A DNA stretch of 64,000 nt, taken from NCBI RefSeq assembly GCF_030247195.1, contig NC_080671.1:30497543-30561542 (forward strand), given 5' to 3'. The notes beneath the pieces are model-generated. The model was not told the DNA's origin, searched no databases, and saw only the letters and a program-made list of their open reading frames with translations. Numbering within the stretch: the first letter of the stretch is position 1; every line of letters begins with the position of its first letter. Origin of the DNA: Topomyia yanbarensis. Lineage: Eukaryota > Arthropoda > Insecta > Diptera > Culicidae. The translations under genes were made by a program, and so were the position numbers. Shown here piece after piece: positions 25,101 to 35,149 of the stretch.

Positions 25101-25841
25101 GTCATATGAGACATTGATTGTTTCCGATGGTCTTGAACCGTTAGCAATTGAAATCACGATAGGCAAATGATCGCTACCGTGGGGATCAGGGATCACCTTC
25201 CACATGCAATCTAACTGTAGCGATGTCGAGCAAAGCGACAAATCCAACGCGCTTGCGCGTGCTGGTGGTGTAGGAATCCGCGTCATTTCTCCCGTGTTTA
25301 AGATGGTCATGTTGAAATTGTCGCAAAGATCTTGGATTAATGTTGATCTATTATCATCATGAAGACAACCCCATACCGTACCGTGCGAGTTAAAGTCTCC
25401 CAGAACTAGCCGCGGTGCCGGTAAGGATTCCGTGATATTACAAAGCGTTCGGTGCCCTACCGAGGCTCTAGGAGGAATGTAGATGGAAGCAATGCAAAGG
25501 TCTTTACCTTTGATTAAAACTTGACAAGCGACAATTTCAATGCCTGGTGTCGAAGGGAGGTTAATTCGGTCGAAAGAATAGCACTTTTTGATCCCCAAAA
25601 GTGCTCCTCCATAGGGGTTTTCTCGATCCAGACGAATTATATTAAAGTCGTGGAAGTTGAGATTTATATCGGAAGTTAACCAAGTTTCACATAATGCGAA
25701 AGCATCACATTTTAAACTATTTAGTAAAAATTTAAAGGAATCGATTTTCGGGAGGATACTTCTGCTGTTCCACTGTAGAACAGTGATCGAATCGGTGACC
25801 TCGTTCGATGACTTAGCCATCGAAGGATACGATCGCTGCAA
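22134..25841 (-). CDS. I-element pol: endonuclease, reverse transcriptase, RNase H
   Basis: A 1235-aa polyprotein for target-primed reverse transcription. An APE-type endonuclease occupies residues 1-235 (E52 in CETWL, D149 and N151 in GDFN, D224-H225 in SDH). RT covers about 470-740, with D578 in FLDIKGAFD, LPQGSCLSPLL near 634 and the catalytic pair D667-D668 in QLADDG. RNase H covers about 945-1075 with D957 (YTDGS), E990, D1014, H1060 and D1070. A C-terminal Cys/His cluster (CACDEGYHDIEHVVWVC) ends the protein. The RT box reads LADD rather than YADD or FADD. The reading frame is intact. Its start overlaps the end of ORF1 by 29 nt in a different frame, so translation probably needs reinitiation or frameshifting. 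The first Met is assumed. Confidence 0.92.
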   Translation of the reverse strand: MQRSYPSMAKSSNEVTDSITVLQWNSRSILPKIDSFKFLLNSLKCDAFALCETWLTSDINLNFHDFNIIRLDRENPYGGALLGIKKCYSFDRINLPSTPGIEIVACQVLIKGKDLCIASIYIPPRASVGHRTLCNITESLPAPRLVLGDFNSHGTVWGCLHDDNRSTLIQDLCDNFNMTILNTGEMTRIPTPPARASALDLSLCSTSLQLDCMWKVIPDPHGSDHLPIVISIANGSRPSETINVSYDLTRNIDWKSYATAISVKIESTQELPPEEEYRFLAGLILDSANQAQTKPVPSANTHGRSPTLWWDKECSELYAEKSTAYKAFREDGLPSSYQQYASLERRMKSLMKAKKRSYWRRFVDGLTRETAMSTLWGTARRMRNRNSTNENVEYSNRWIFAFAKKICPDSVPVQKTCRAASPHDTANETPFSMVEFSLALLSCNNNAPGLDRIKFNLLKNLPDTAKRRLLNLFNKFLEGNIVPYEWRQVKVIAIQKPGKPASDHNSYRPIAMLSCIRKLFEKMILFRLDNWVEANGLLSDTQFGFRKGKGTNDCLALLSTEIQMAYANREQMASVFLDIKGAFDSVSINILSEKLHQHGLSPILNNFLLNLLSEKHMHFSHGDLTTSRFSYMGLPQGSCLSPLLYNFYVNDIDDCLANSCTLRQLADDGVVSVTGPKAADLQGPLQNTLDNLSAWALQLGIEFSTEKTELVVFSRKREPAQLQLLLMGATINQVFTFKYLGVWFDSKGTWGCHIRYLKQKCQQRINFLRTITGTWWGAHPGDLIRLYQTTILSVMEYGCFCFRSAANIHFIKLERIQYRCLRIALGCMHSTHTMSLEVLAGVLPLKNRFWELSYRLLIRCDILNPLVIENFERLVELNSQTRFMALYFDYMAQSINPSSYTPSRVHFLDTSDSTVFFDTSMKEEIRGIPDHIRPQVIPNIFYNKFREVDCDKMFYTDGSNLDGSTGFGIFNNTITASFKLNDPASVYVAELAAIQYTLGIIDTLPTDHYFIVSDSLSSIEALRAVKPKKQLPYFLGMIQESLCTLSEKSYQITFVWVPSHCSIPGNEKVDSLAKAGALNGDIYERPICFNEFFSICRQRTLNSWQTSWSNGELGRWLHSIIPKVSTKPWFGGMDVGRDFIRVMSRLMSNHYTMDAHLRRIGLAESSLCACDEGYHDIEHVVWVCAGYCDARSQLKESLRARGRPPNVPVRDMLATRDFPYMSLIYTFIKTINIPI

Positions 25842-27150
25842 GGAGGGGCCATTTAGTAGTCAACTGCTTCAAAAATGTTTGCACTATAGGGAGAAAACGT
25901 ATCAGAAGGCTTTTAAGAGGATCAGTAACATTGAAAGCTGTGAAAATTAAGTCCACTATGTCAGAAAATTTCATTAGTCCGCTACTGGACTGAGTATCTG
26001 TTTGAAAAAAGGGGAAACTTGGGGTTTTTGGTGTCCCTGGAAGTGGTGGGTACTCCTTGTTAGAATTAATATTTCCAAGTCCTGGAGCAAATTGCTTCGG
26101 CTTTTGTGCATCACTTCCGTTGGATTTATTGATTGTAGTTGGCGCACTCTGAGTGGACGACACCTTGGCACCCTTACGAGGCAATGTAGGGGAGGCTGGA
26201 TTTCTCCTCTTCCTGGATTCCCCTGGGTTAACCAAAGATGTTCCCTCTCGTGGGTCGTCAGATTCTTGCTCAACGTTAGCCAAACCAGCATAGGGATTTT
26301 CGGACAGGACAGATGGCGAAGCATTCTTTAGCATTTCTGCATAAGAACGCCTTGAGCGTTCCTTAAGGGAGCGCTTAATTTTATCCCCGCGCTGCTTGTA
26401 CGCAGGACATGATTTAAGAGCATGTGAAGGGCCCCCGCAGCAAATACACTTTTCAGTTTCTTTGTCGCAAGAGTCATCCTCATGCTCTCCTTCGCATTTG
26501 CCGCATCGTTTCTTATTTCCACAATATGTGGCTGTGTGGCCCAACTGCTTGCAATTGCTGCAGTTCATGACCCGCGGTACGAACAGGCGAACTGGTAGGC
26601 GAACCTTGTCAAGGAGGATGTAGTTGGGAAGAGAGGACCCGGCGAATGTCACCCGAATCGAGCGTGATAGAGAGTAGGTAGTCTTACCTCCCTCGATGTT
26701 TGCGGTATACAATTGTTTGCATTCTAAGATCTTAATCTGTTCAAGAGAGGGGTCCTTAAAGCAGCCAACCCCGTGCTCCAACAGTTCTTCGCATTTCAGG
26801 CCCGGTTCGGACACTACCCCATCGATTTCACAGGCCACACAAGGCACGTACGCTTTAAATTCCCGCGTAAAGCGCTCACAGCAAGCAATCGCGTTTGCCT
26901 GGCCGAGATCACTCACTAGAACACGTATCTTGTTTGCCCGAACACGTGTTATCTGAGTTACGGCCGGGTAATTAGCAGTCAGATCTCGAGAAAGTTTTAA
27001 TATATTAACCGGTTTCTCTCCGGTCCGAAAATATACCACCCATGGCCCAGAGGAACCTTCTGGGTACTGCTTTATACGGGGAGCAATGCGAGTATTAGGG
27101 GGATCAGGGACTTCCATGATTACATCAGATGGTATTTCGCCCTCGGCCAT
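25813..27150 (-). CDS. I-element ORF1 (gag-like nucleic-acid-binding protein)
   Basis: A 445-aa ORF1 protein that would coat the retrotransposon RNA. Three CCHC zinc knuckles lie at C197-C200-H205-C210, C216-C219-H223-C228 and C235-C238-H243-C248. They are preceded by a basic, RNA-binding-like N-terminal half and followed by a Lys/Arg- and Ser/Pro-rich tail. The start codon is the first Met after about 300 nt of 5' UTR. No stop or frameshift breaks the frame. The end overlaps the pol ORF, the usual layout in this group. Confidence 0.9.
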   Translation of the reverse strand: MAEGEIPSDVIMEVPDPPNTRIAPRIKQYPEGSSGPWVVYFRTGEKPVNILKLSRDLTANYPAVTQITRVRANKIRVLVSDLGQANAIACCERFTREFKAYVPCVACEIDGVVSEPGLKCEELLEHGVGCFKDPSLEQIKILECKQLYTANIEGGKTTYSLSRSIRVTFAGSSLPNYILLDKVRLPVRLFVPRVMNCSNCKQLGHTATYCGNKKRCGKCEGEHEDDSCDKETEKCICCGGPSHALKSCPAYKQRGDKIKRSLKERSRRSYAEMLKNASPSVLSENPYAGLANVEQESDDPREGTSLVNPGESRKRRNPASPTLPRKGAKVSSTQSAPTTINKSNGSDAQKPKQFAPGLGNINSNKEYPPLPGTPKTPSFPFFQTDTQSSSGLMKFSDIVDLIFTAFNVTDPLKSLLIRFLPIVQTFLKQLTTKWPLLAAIVSFDG

Positions 27151-27473
27151 TTAAGCACGAGGGCAGAGCGTTATATAAACGGGAATGTGTCTTATTATTT
27201 GATTACAAGGTAGAGTAAAAGTAGGGAAAAGGAAAGAAAGCAAACGAGGAAAAAAAAATAAAGCAAAACTTATCTGCAAACAACGTCGATTGTTCCGCAC
27301 CAGCGAAAATAATGTACTGGATTTACTGCCGGCACCAGCAGAATGGCAGCTAACGAACGAACAAAGGATGACCTTGAATCACTGAATTTACACACCGAAC
27401 ACCACTGTGAAATATAACGATCCGTTCCGTTCAAAGGTTGGGAGACGTACGATTTTTTTTTTTTTCAATATTT

Positions 27474-27745
27474 AGAGCCATAGTACTCAAGGGAGAGCAA
27501 GGAGTGGAAGGGAGAAAGTTTAGAAAAGCGTGGAAGGATCATATATGCAAGCTTAGAGCTCACCGGCGACTTAACTTTTTGTCTGCTACCGTAGGAGTCA
27601 GGGTCTTTTGGCATTAGAAATGCGAATCACCTGAGTCCACGGCATGTCCGGACAAGCGTAAAGTAACTTGTTACTTCATGCTGTCGGAACCGACCTTACT
27701 CAATGTAGCAAACCCGTTACGACTGTAAGCGCAGTGGCAATAGTC
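27474..27745 (+). repeat. dispersed repeat R2, copy 1
   Basis: It begins AGAGCCATAGTACTCAAG and matches 49753-50050 and 63352-63545 in the same orientation, sharing TTGTCT, GGAGTC and AGTCYAC words in order. The I element inserted at its left edge. Type and function are unknown. Confidence 0.7.
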
Positions 27746-27892
27746 TAATAAAAATTCATCCGATGTTCAAGAAAATTGGAATTATAATCCCTGATGTGTT
27801 GTAGAATTGGGGAAAAATAATATGAAACATGGATCAAACAAATTTTTCTGGGGGTTTTTGCCATTGCGGCATCACTGTGCGGCCCATAGTTC

Positions 27893-28324
27893 TCACCAAA
27901 CCGTTGTTTTTTTATTGATAAAATGCTTGTTCTTGCATCTCTTCAGGTTACTTCTCAGAATAATGGTCGAAGTCAATTGTTCGTTTTCAATATTTCCAAT
28001 AGTCCAAAGACTGAATCGGTGACGCGTAGGAAGGTCGGCCGACTTCAATTCTTGTACGAGCAGAATTTTGTATATGTTTAACCGAGAACCTGCCGATAAA
28101 TACGCATACAACAAGCCAAGCTGTTGACAAGGGCGTCCATTAGATTCTTCGTGATCATCGCCTCCGCCGCTATGTTTTCTTCTGCGTGTTTTGATGTGGT
28201 CGATTTGGTCGCTCATCATCTCATAAGGTGAGCTTCGATTCGAACTTTTCGAATTTATGGCGCATAGTGGATTCAGTTGGTCGATTAGGTCGACCGCACT
28301 AGAAACATATTGTTTACAGAGCAC
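27893..28324 (-). CDS. uncertain 143-codon ORF
   Basis: The open frame has a basic, Gly/Asp/His-containing middle (TRRRKHSGGGDDHEESNG) and no domain I recognise. Local base composition is more balanced than the flanks. It could be an exon of a larger gene or a chance frame. No promoter or clear splice sites decide it. Confidence 0.2.
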   Translation of the reverse strand: MLCKQYVSSAVDLIDQLNPLCAINSKSSNRSSPYEMMSDQIDHIKTRRRKHSGGGDDHEESNGRPCQQLGLLYAYLSAGSRLNIYKILLVQELKSADLPTRHRFSLWTIGNIENEQLTSTIILRSNLKRCKNKHFINKKTTVW

Positions 28325-28329
28325 TTATT

Positions 28330-30090
28330 TTCATAACACAGTTGAACTATTTTGGTAAACAATACTGAGCAACAATAGCATGACAGTTTACTGTTAGCAT
28401 CCATTAACCATTAGAAAATGCCCTGTTAAAATATAACCTCACGTTGAATCACCCTGTACCAAGCTTGTTGATTTCTGAGTGAACGTCGGTTTTTACCCGT
28501 TTCGCTTTGTGCTGTGATGATGCACACGTCGAATCTCATAATGGTTTGTTCATCCCCAGCTTTCTGTTCATGCAATGAATACAATGCCTGATGAGTGGAG
28601 TTGTTGAGTAAAGGCTGGCACAATCTAGCTTAGAATTCTCTCGAATGCCACGCTCTCTGAATCTGGAGGCAGCATTTTCATGCGAATGCGATTTTCGCCA
28701 CTCGTGAGAATCTTTTTTTGTAAGAATATGTGTTGCGTTTGGCTGTAGGATGAAGAGTCAGTGGATTAAAAGTCTACCAGATACATAGCGTGTGCAGATG
28801 CACAGGTATTTGGAATGAAATTATCGCGCATCCAATGATGTGTATATTACTACCACCCATTGTAGTAGGTCTACTGCCCATAGCACTGGGCATAGCGGAT
28901 TGCATTTATCCCCTCATTAAAATTTGATCAAGCATTACCCACTAAACATAATCACGAACCATTGCTTGAAGAGTCAAAAAGGGATATGGGTGACAGGAAT
29001 GAAATTATCGCAATCTTTCACTCTATAACAATATGGTAAGGAAATATATACGGTTCTCTGCAAACTTATGACTACACGATGCTATAGTGATTTTAAACTG
29101 CTAATGTTCATCAAAACTTTTTTCTTTATCAAATATTTGGCACAGCTTAGGATAGGGTCGGAAATCGAGTCTACAGGTTTAATGCAAACTATCCTTGCAA
29201 GTGCAGAGTCGGAAACAGAAATTGAATGTGTTAATGTATAATATACTGTATAGTTACATAACGCATTAATCTGTTTGAAATGAGTGTTTAGTACAAATTC
29301 TACGTTGCAATACGGGTTGTACAATGTAGAAGAACCATATTTTAGAAAGTGTTGACTTTGATGAACCGGATAATTTTGCAATATTGTAAATTGTATTTAA
29401 ACTGGCATTTTATCTGATCAAATAGGTTACATATAATCACAGTTCTGAGTATTTCATAAGTTTAACATTTACAAGTTTTCATACCCATATCCGATCAAAA
29501 TGAATTAAGAGAATTTTATTACTATGCTGTTTTCGTAACAAGTTGGGTTATACATCTAGCAAACATATTCAAAAGATCGATGTGCAAATGAGAACGGTAT
29601 AATATCCAGTCGGTCAATGAGAAAGGCTTAGGGGGACCTCTGTTAATTCGGACCTATGAGTTATGAGCTATAGATCTGAAATGTGTTCACCGACTAGCTG
29701 CACTTATTTTTTCCTGGGGAGCCTGATCAATTGCACACATTTTTGCTGATACGGCTTTTTCGATCTCTTACTTTTATTGTGTTTAAACGCTTAAGCGCAA
29801 AAGTACATCAGAAGTTCGAATTACTTCAACCCTGGACTACCTATGCAAAATCATCATGTCATTTTATCAGATCAGATTTTATGGATTGGATTGTTAGTAT
29901 AAAATTATAAAATACACAATAAATAGAACGATAGAAACAAAATGTTTAAAACTTAAATTATATGCAAACAAAGAAATTCACCTGAGTGAGATATTTGAAA
30001 TTGATTATTGAAAAGTATTTCGCTAAAAAATACAAATCTCTAGAAAACATAGGAAATATACTATAATTTTGCCGAATAATTCAAATTGTT
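28330..30090. other. intergenic DNA, nothing recognised
   Basis: AT-rich spacer with short ORFs only. Near 28670 and 31535 the words CATGCGAATGCGATT recur, suggesting one more low-copy repeat family. Confidence 0.4.
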
Positions 30091-30094
30091 ATGA

Positions 30095-30252
30095 AAAAAA
30101 GAAAAGAATAAAAAGAGAACCCTTCGCCTCTTCGGGGTAGAAAAATCTCTTATGAGAAATTTCTAACCCTATGTGCGGGGTCGGGACTCGAACCCAGATG
30201 CGCTGCGTACATGGCAATCGATTTACCAACTATGCTACAAAGATTCACTTTT
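30095..30252 (-). mobile_element. tRNA-derived SINE, Feilai-like, copy 2
   Basis: On the minus strand it has an A box TAGCATAGTTGG and a B box GGTTCGAGTCC, then GCACATAGGGTTAGAAATTT and CCGAAGAGGCGAA, ending in a T/A-rich tail. It is clearly the same family as the copy at 6879-7047 and is better preserved in the B box. Confidence 0.85.
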
Positions 30253-30585
30253 AAGGGGAGGTACTTTTCCTTTTGGAAGAAAATAAAGAAAAGTTTGATT
30301 TTATTGTAAAATAGTTTAAAAAATCTTTTGGTTTTGCTGATTAAATACGTTCAGACTTCGTAAAAACCAGTATCTGGGTGAAATTCAAATTGCCGGCTTC
30401 AATATGGCGAATTCCATCAGCCACTACGATCGAAACATGGTCCGAAAATTACGAGCCTCTTGTAGTAAACTAAAATCTAAAATCATTGTAATTTCCTAAA
30501 GTTAATGAAATTTTGCTCGACTTATACCTAATTGGAATGAATTTTGACGATGAAGTGATTGCATAACAAATATTTGAATTATTAA

Positions 30586-30701
30586 CCCTCCGGAAGTAGC
30601 GCAAATGGCTCACTGAAAGAGCATCTGCAATTGCTCTAAGACGATTTCGTTAGATTTTCAATGCAGCGTGCACTCAGTGCACTAGCGCGACTTCCAGAAG
30701 G
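30586..30701. mobile_element. 116-bp MITE flanked by TTAA (piggyBac-type)
   Basis: The ends CCCTCCGGAAGTAGCGC and GCGCGACTTCCAGAAGG are imperfect inverted repeats between TTAA at 30582-30585 and 30702-30705. CCCT-type ends with TTAA duplication fit piggyBac-type elements. It is non-coding. Confidence 0.8.
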
Positions 30702-30717
30702 TTAAATAATTTACAGC

Positions 30718-30775
30718 TATCTTAAGACTAGAAATAAGATTCTATATAGAAGAGAGGTACTGGGTATATTGAAAG
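30718..30775. repeat. fragment of I-element 3' UTR repeat
   Basis: TTTACAGCTATCTTAAGACTAGAAATAAGATTC-type sequence nearly repeats 21421-21470 of the I element. It sits immediately after the TTAA MITE and is likely a remnant of another copy. Confidence 0.7.
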
Positions 30776-31001
30776 ACTTTTTTTTACAGAACAACTTTGC
30801 AAAAAAATACTACCGCAGAAAAATCAAGTTTTCGCGAGAAACAAAATTTAGATTACCCAATTGTCGTTTTGGCTTTTTTGTGTTCCACACGAGACGCTTT
30901 TCTAGATAGACATTGTTGATGGGAAGTATATATACTTTGTATGCTTTTGTATGTTTTGTATGTGATGATATCCCAAAAAATGGAAGACGAAAGCAATATA
31001 T

Positions 31002-31033
31002 AAATATTTAAATATTTAAATATTTAAATATTC
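31002..31033. repeat. (AAATATTT)4 microsatellite
   Basis: Four tandem 8-bp palindromic units, the last with one change. Confidence 0.85.
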
Positions 31034-31039
31034 AATTCT

Positions 31040-32030
31040 GCTGTAACGTCTCTTATGTACACTTCGAGTGTACTGAAAACTTATGATGAAATTACTTCCA
31101 TCCCATTTAGCAAAATCCCATTTAACAAGATCTCAATTCATCTATTTATTACGCCACGAAAAATTCCCGAAATATACCTCTTTTTATGCAGTGGTGTAAC
31201 TCCTTAATGTACAAGCCACTGATCTCCACGCGATGTTTTTTTCCACCAAATTAATTTATGATTTATGTTATTGGTATGCCTTGAACACTGCGCTCCATTT
31301 CACGACAGAAGTGCGCGCTTTCATTTAGTATATCGGGTAATTTTGCACGCAGTATTTCAATTCCCGGAGACAGCAGCCGCCCATCAAAATCAGTTCCTTC
31401 CTACTCAGGGAACGGAGGCAGAACACATTATAGGCACCAGCCACTAGCAGTATTCCGTATCAATTAGGATCTACAACCAACACGCACAAGAATAGCAGCA
31501 GCACCGGCATCGAAATGGCGCTCAAGAACGGCATTCATGCGAATGCGATTCACTCAATTTTATCGAATTTCATTCTCATGATTCTAGACTCCGAAAATTC
31601 GTGCGAGTGTTGCCTTACAGCCTAAACGAAAATGTATTGAGGAGAATGGCATATGAAAGAACCTATGCTATGAGTTTGTTTATACTCTCTCCCGAAGCTC
31701 TCACTCCCTCGAGCTTGTTTTCGGCTCTCGTTTTCAATCTGTGCTATGGTTCTTTCAAGTATTGCCTTCCGATAAATCTAGCACCTGAGGCCATTCGGCA
31801 GATCAGTTCAGTTCGCATTCAGGCGAATGAAAATTATACAACCTTGCCCTGTACTAAGAATGTAATAGACATTCCCACAATTAAATCGAACATAACCAGT
31901 CGTGGATATATAGAAGAAATGAGAAAGGTACAATTGCACCACCAAGTGGATTCAAACAGGATTTTTAACCGACAGTTTGCATTTTTTCCAATGTTCCAAG
32001 ACTAAACAGTTTCAACATTTTCAAAAATTC
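31040..32030. other. region downstream of the first cuticle-type gene, no clear gene
   Basis: A plus-strand 134-codon ORF (31601-32005) has no recognisable domain, no signal peptide and no promoter elements, so I do not call it. CATGCGAATGCGA near 31535 and CGCATTCAGGCGAATG near 31815 are partly inverted and may be ends of an old element. Confidence 0.35.
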
Positions 32031-32033
32031 CGA

Positions 32034-32039
32034 TTTATT
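32034..32039 (-). terminator. poly(A) signal of cuticle-type gene 1
   Basis: AATAAA on the minus strand, about 20 nt after the stop codon. It fits a very short 3' UTR. Confidence 0.7.
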
Positions 32040-32059
32040 CACTTTGACTGTTTAATCAC

Positions 32060-32654
32060 TTAAAACAAGCCCCAATGTTTCTTGTGCTCCTTGACGTGAA
32101 CGGTCACTGGAACAGGCTTCTCGACGTACACCGGCTTGTTAATGTACACTGGGACGGGTTTCTCAACATGAACTGCGTACGGCTTTGGCACTTCAACGTA
32201 TTCCTTCTGGACGACTGGAACCTTGACCTCTACTGGGTATGGGACTGGACGATCAACGTGGACTGGAACCTTCTTCTCAACGTAGACTGGCACATTCTTC
32301 TCTACATAAACTGGAACCTTTTTCTCAACATGAACTGGGTATGGGACCTTCACCGGAACCGGAACATGTTTCTCAACCTCAACCGGATATGGGACGTGGA
32401 CGTTTTTGGTGATGGTCTTGGTTACGGTTTTGTGGTCGTAGTGATCATAGTGATCGTGTCCAAAATCATCGTGGTCGTTGCTCAGCTCCCAGAGACCACG
32501 TTTTTCCTTTTTGCTGGAATCGTCAACTGCCGCACAGGAGGCAATGGCCAGAGCCATGGAGAGTACTACGAACGCCTGTTTAAGAAGTTAGGTTAAAAGC
32601 AATTACGTTGTTGATATGATTGATGATCGAATGGTTGCACTTCGTTACCTTCAT
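32060..32654 (-). CDS. Pro/Val-rich secreted cuticle-type protein, copy 1
   Basis: Two exons: 32654-32649 (ATG AAG only) and 32575-32060, with a 73-nt GT-AG intron (32648-32576). The product is 173 aa. It has a signal peptide ([18 protein letters not shown]), then a possible KR cleavage site (KKEKRG), a His/Asp/Tyr-rich stretch (HDHYDHYDH) and a long run of PVxVxK/VEKxVPV and PYPV repeats ending HWGLF. No Rebers-Riddiford chitin-binding consensus is seen. The density of PV and PY pairs matches low-complexity proline-rich cuticular proteins (CPLCP-like), so a structural role in cuticle or another secreted matrix is inferred. The longest open frame starts at an internal Met (32557); the spliced start is preferred because it completes the signal peptide and is conserved in copy 2. 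Confidence 0.88.
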
Positions 32655-32740
32655 ATTGGATGCTACCGTTGGATTGAACTGCACACTTAACCGGAGAGAT
32701 GATCGCAAGCGAATGATACCTTCTACTAGCAGGACAGTGG

Positions 32741-32749
32741 CTTTTATAT
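32741..32749 (-). promoter_or_regulatory. TATA box and initiator of cuticle-type gene 1
   Basis: TATAAAAG on the minus strand. About 34 nt downstream is TCATTC (near 32714), a plausible initiator, giving a 5' UTR of about 60 nt. The same arrangement is conserved at copy 2. Confidence 0.75.
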
Positions 32750-32799
32750 GGTTCAAAGTGTAGACCTAAGAGAAAACCAATGACTAGTGCAGACACCAA

Positions 32800-34430
32800 T
32801 TACATAATCTACAATGTGTTTCGGTCACCGACAAAGTTCATCCAATAATTGTTTCCACTTGAGTGGATACTGATTTTAAACGCCACAGCTTGTTTTTTCA
32901 GTGTGAAGGTCATATTCAGCTTTACAAATGAATCCGAAATGCCTTTAGCGGTTTCATTTAAAAGTCCTTCTATTACTTCAACACAAGCCAAACAAGACTA
33001 TGTAACATGCACTTCATTTCCTCCTAACCAAACCTGCTTATAATAACACATCGTAAGTAACGTTACCAAATGAACACATTCTAAAATTATACATTAGCAG
33101 GGGGAGGAGTGTGCTAATATTTACGAAACAAGCCGGTGAAAAGCTGCCTTTGAGCAGAATTTCATTTTCCAGGGGAAAAAGTCATAATGTTAAATGTTTA
33201 CACATTTTATGCTCATTTTGTGCTCACTTTTTGTGTGCATGAAAAGGGTTTGATAATGTTACATGCTTGGCCTCAGACATGATCCCATTCTGCCGTGTTG
33301 CGAGATCCAAAGTATGCAAAAATATTGGTATGAATATTTAATAAGCTAAACTGCTTTCCAGTCTCATTTCACAATTTTCCAACGCGAAAGTTAAATTAAG
33401 ATGTTTTCCCCCAAGATGAGTGCCATTTCAATATATGAACACTGGGTTGGAAAACTTTCGTCAAACTTTAATAAGAAAATAATCTCTGCATGGCGTTTGA
33501 TAAACTCGGTAGTCTTTATCGAGTGACACATATAATTGGATAATGGATTCCGCCTCACAAAACCCACTTGCCGAAACTGTAGGTCATAAATTCACAGGGA
33601 GCATAATCATTCATTCGAGAAATCCATCGCAAGAAACAAATTTGACGCCATAAAACTTATCTCCGACCCTGGAAAAGTCAAATTCAAACCCGAAATCATA
33701 GTAATAACGAATTACATTTATCATACAAAGTCACACAGTCAGGGACCGACTTCCGGACTGTATTTCCGTTCCGGGGACGGTGGAAGGGCCGCCCAGCAAA
33801 CATCCAATCATTAATCCCTAAACCCGACGACCACGCATTAGCAATAAACCACCCAAATTCGAAAGGCCTTTTTCGCCAAACAATCCAACAAACCACTTTG
33901 GGGTGCAATTTTTTACTACCGGATTCGAACCCTCCCTCCCCCAGAGCCTCGTTCCCAGTTTCACGTTGGGTCTGACATAGGAAATATAGTTTGCTTTCGA
34001 CGGCTCGAGTTCTGATTTGCGACGACGACGACGACGACGACGACTACGCCTCCGCCTCTGTACGATGCGTGAGAATAGTGTGCGGCATATTCGGAAGACA
34101 GCAGCAGAGAGCGGTGGGAGAAGTCGTAAACATTTGCGCTAATGTGGGCTTTATTATGGCTGTTATCGCGATCTAGTACAATCAGACCGGGACTCGAATA
34201 CGAGCAGATAATAAGGAGCACGGGGAGAATTTTGGTGGTTGAGTTGGAATTTTGCTTGGAAAATAGATCATTTGTTATTACAAAAAAAAAAAGCAAAAAT
34301 ATCTGGAAAAGTTGAATTTGAATGTTTCGTGTCTCACTCGTCAGTAAGTTGATGTCAGTTACTGAAGAGTGGAACACAAAACATGCAAATCCAACTGTTC
34401 TAAGTTAAGTTTTGTGCCCTCATACGCAAA
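32800..34430. other. intergenic DNA, with a (GAC)8 microsatellite
   Basis: No gene or transposon is recognised. A pure (GAC)8 run lies at 34021-34044. Base composition between 33.5 and 34.2 kb is more balanced than average, compatible with unique DNA. Confidence 0.45.
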
Positions 34431-34439
34431 TTGGTTCCT

Positions 34440-34735
34440 TCGGGAAAAAATATATGTTTCAAAAATACCTGGATTTTTGGAATTTGGTATTATAGACTCT
34501 TATAGTAAGTGTACTTTATTTTCTGAATTCCTGATTTCAAAACTTTTTTTGAATTTCTGGAATCTGAAATTAGCGAATGATTTGATTATTGAACTGACGG
34601 ATTTTTTTGGAGTAATGGATTTTTGGTGCTCTGAATTCTCATATTCCGAGTTTCTGGATCTCAGAATTTTGTCTGGATTCTGGGATCTATATTTTACTAG
34701 ATTGTTGGATTTATGAATTTCTGGAAGCAGTGTTT
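34440..34735 (+). repeat. cryptically simple GGATTTCTGGAAT-type repeat
   Basis: Many degenerate words of the kind TGGATTTTTGGAATT, GAATTTCTGGAATC and TTCTGGATTCTGGGATC recur every 10-30 bp. The same vocabulary fills 43.3-43.95 kb. The open frame through it is a by-product. Confidence 0.7.
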
Positions 34736-35149
34736 ATCTCAAATTGTGCGGAAATTTTTTAAATAATCCGCAACAAATAGCTTCTCCTTTTGCTCTAAAC
34801 CAAAGATATGAAATTTTTGTTATGCGGAACTAGGTGGGTTTTAATTTTGTTAAGATTAAGTGGGTTTAAATATTCTGTTACATCAAATAAGGTTTATTTA
34901 TCATAATCTGATGCAAAAGTGGGTCAAATATTAATGAGCGCAAAAATGGTTCGACAAAATTTTCAGGGCAAGAATGGTATAGAATATTGAACTATTTTCG
35001 CGCTAAGAAAATAATACATAGGTTTATAACCGGCATATGTCTTATTCGGTCCTGTCGGTTATGAAACTTCACTAAATTTTGCGACGCCCTAGAAAACGTG
35101 AGATATTGGATCAGTATAGGTCAGTAGCGAACGGAAAATATTAATTGAC

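Larger units (their letters stand above)
21267..27473 (-). mobile_element. full-length I-clade non-LTR retrotransposon
   Basis: About 6.2 kb on the minus strand. A 5' UTR of about 300 nt is followed by a gag-like ORF1 (27150-25813), an overlapping pol ORF2 (25841-22134), a repeat-bearing 3' UTR and an A-run (T-run near 21279-21287 on the plus strand). TTTTTCAATATT flanks both ends (21267-21278 and 27461-27472) and is the target-site duplication. Both ORFs are uninterrupted and carry all catalytic residues, so the copy could be active. RNase H plus an APE-type endonuclease and three zinc knuckles place it in the I group; the clade name is from family knowledge. Confidence 0.9.

Noticed and set aside
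31601..32005. Plus-strand 134-codon ORF downstream of cuticle-type gene 1
   Set aside because: No recognisable domain, no counterpart downstream of the second cuticle-type gene, and words shared with a repeat-like stretch at 28.67 kb.
32075..32596. Plus-strand 173-codon frame opposite cuticle-type gene 1 (and 60370-60909 opposite copy 2)
   Set aside because: It is an antisense shadow of the repeat-rich minus-strand coding sequence, without signal peptide, splice sites or promoter of its own. The real gene has all of these.
33961..34377. Minus-strand 138-codon ORF with a poly-Val run
   Set aside because: The Val run is the (GAC)8 microsatellite read on the opposite strand, and the remainder has no domain or conserved pattern.
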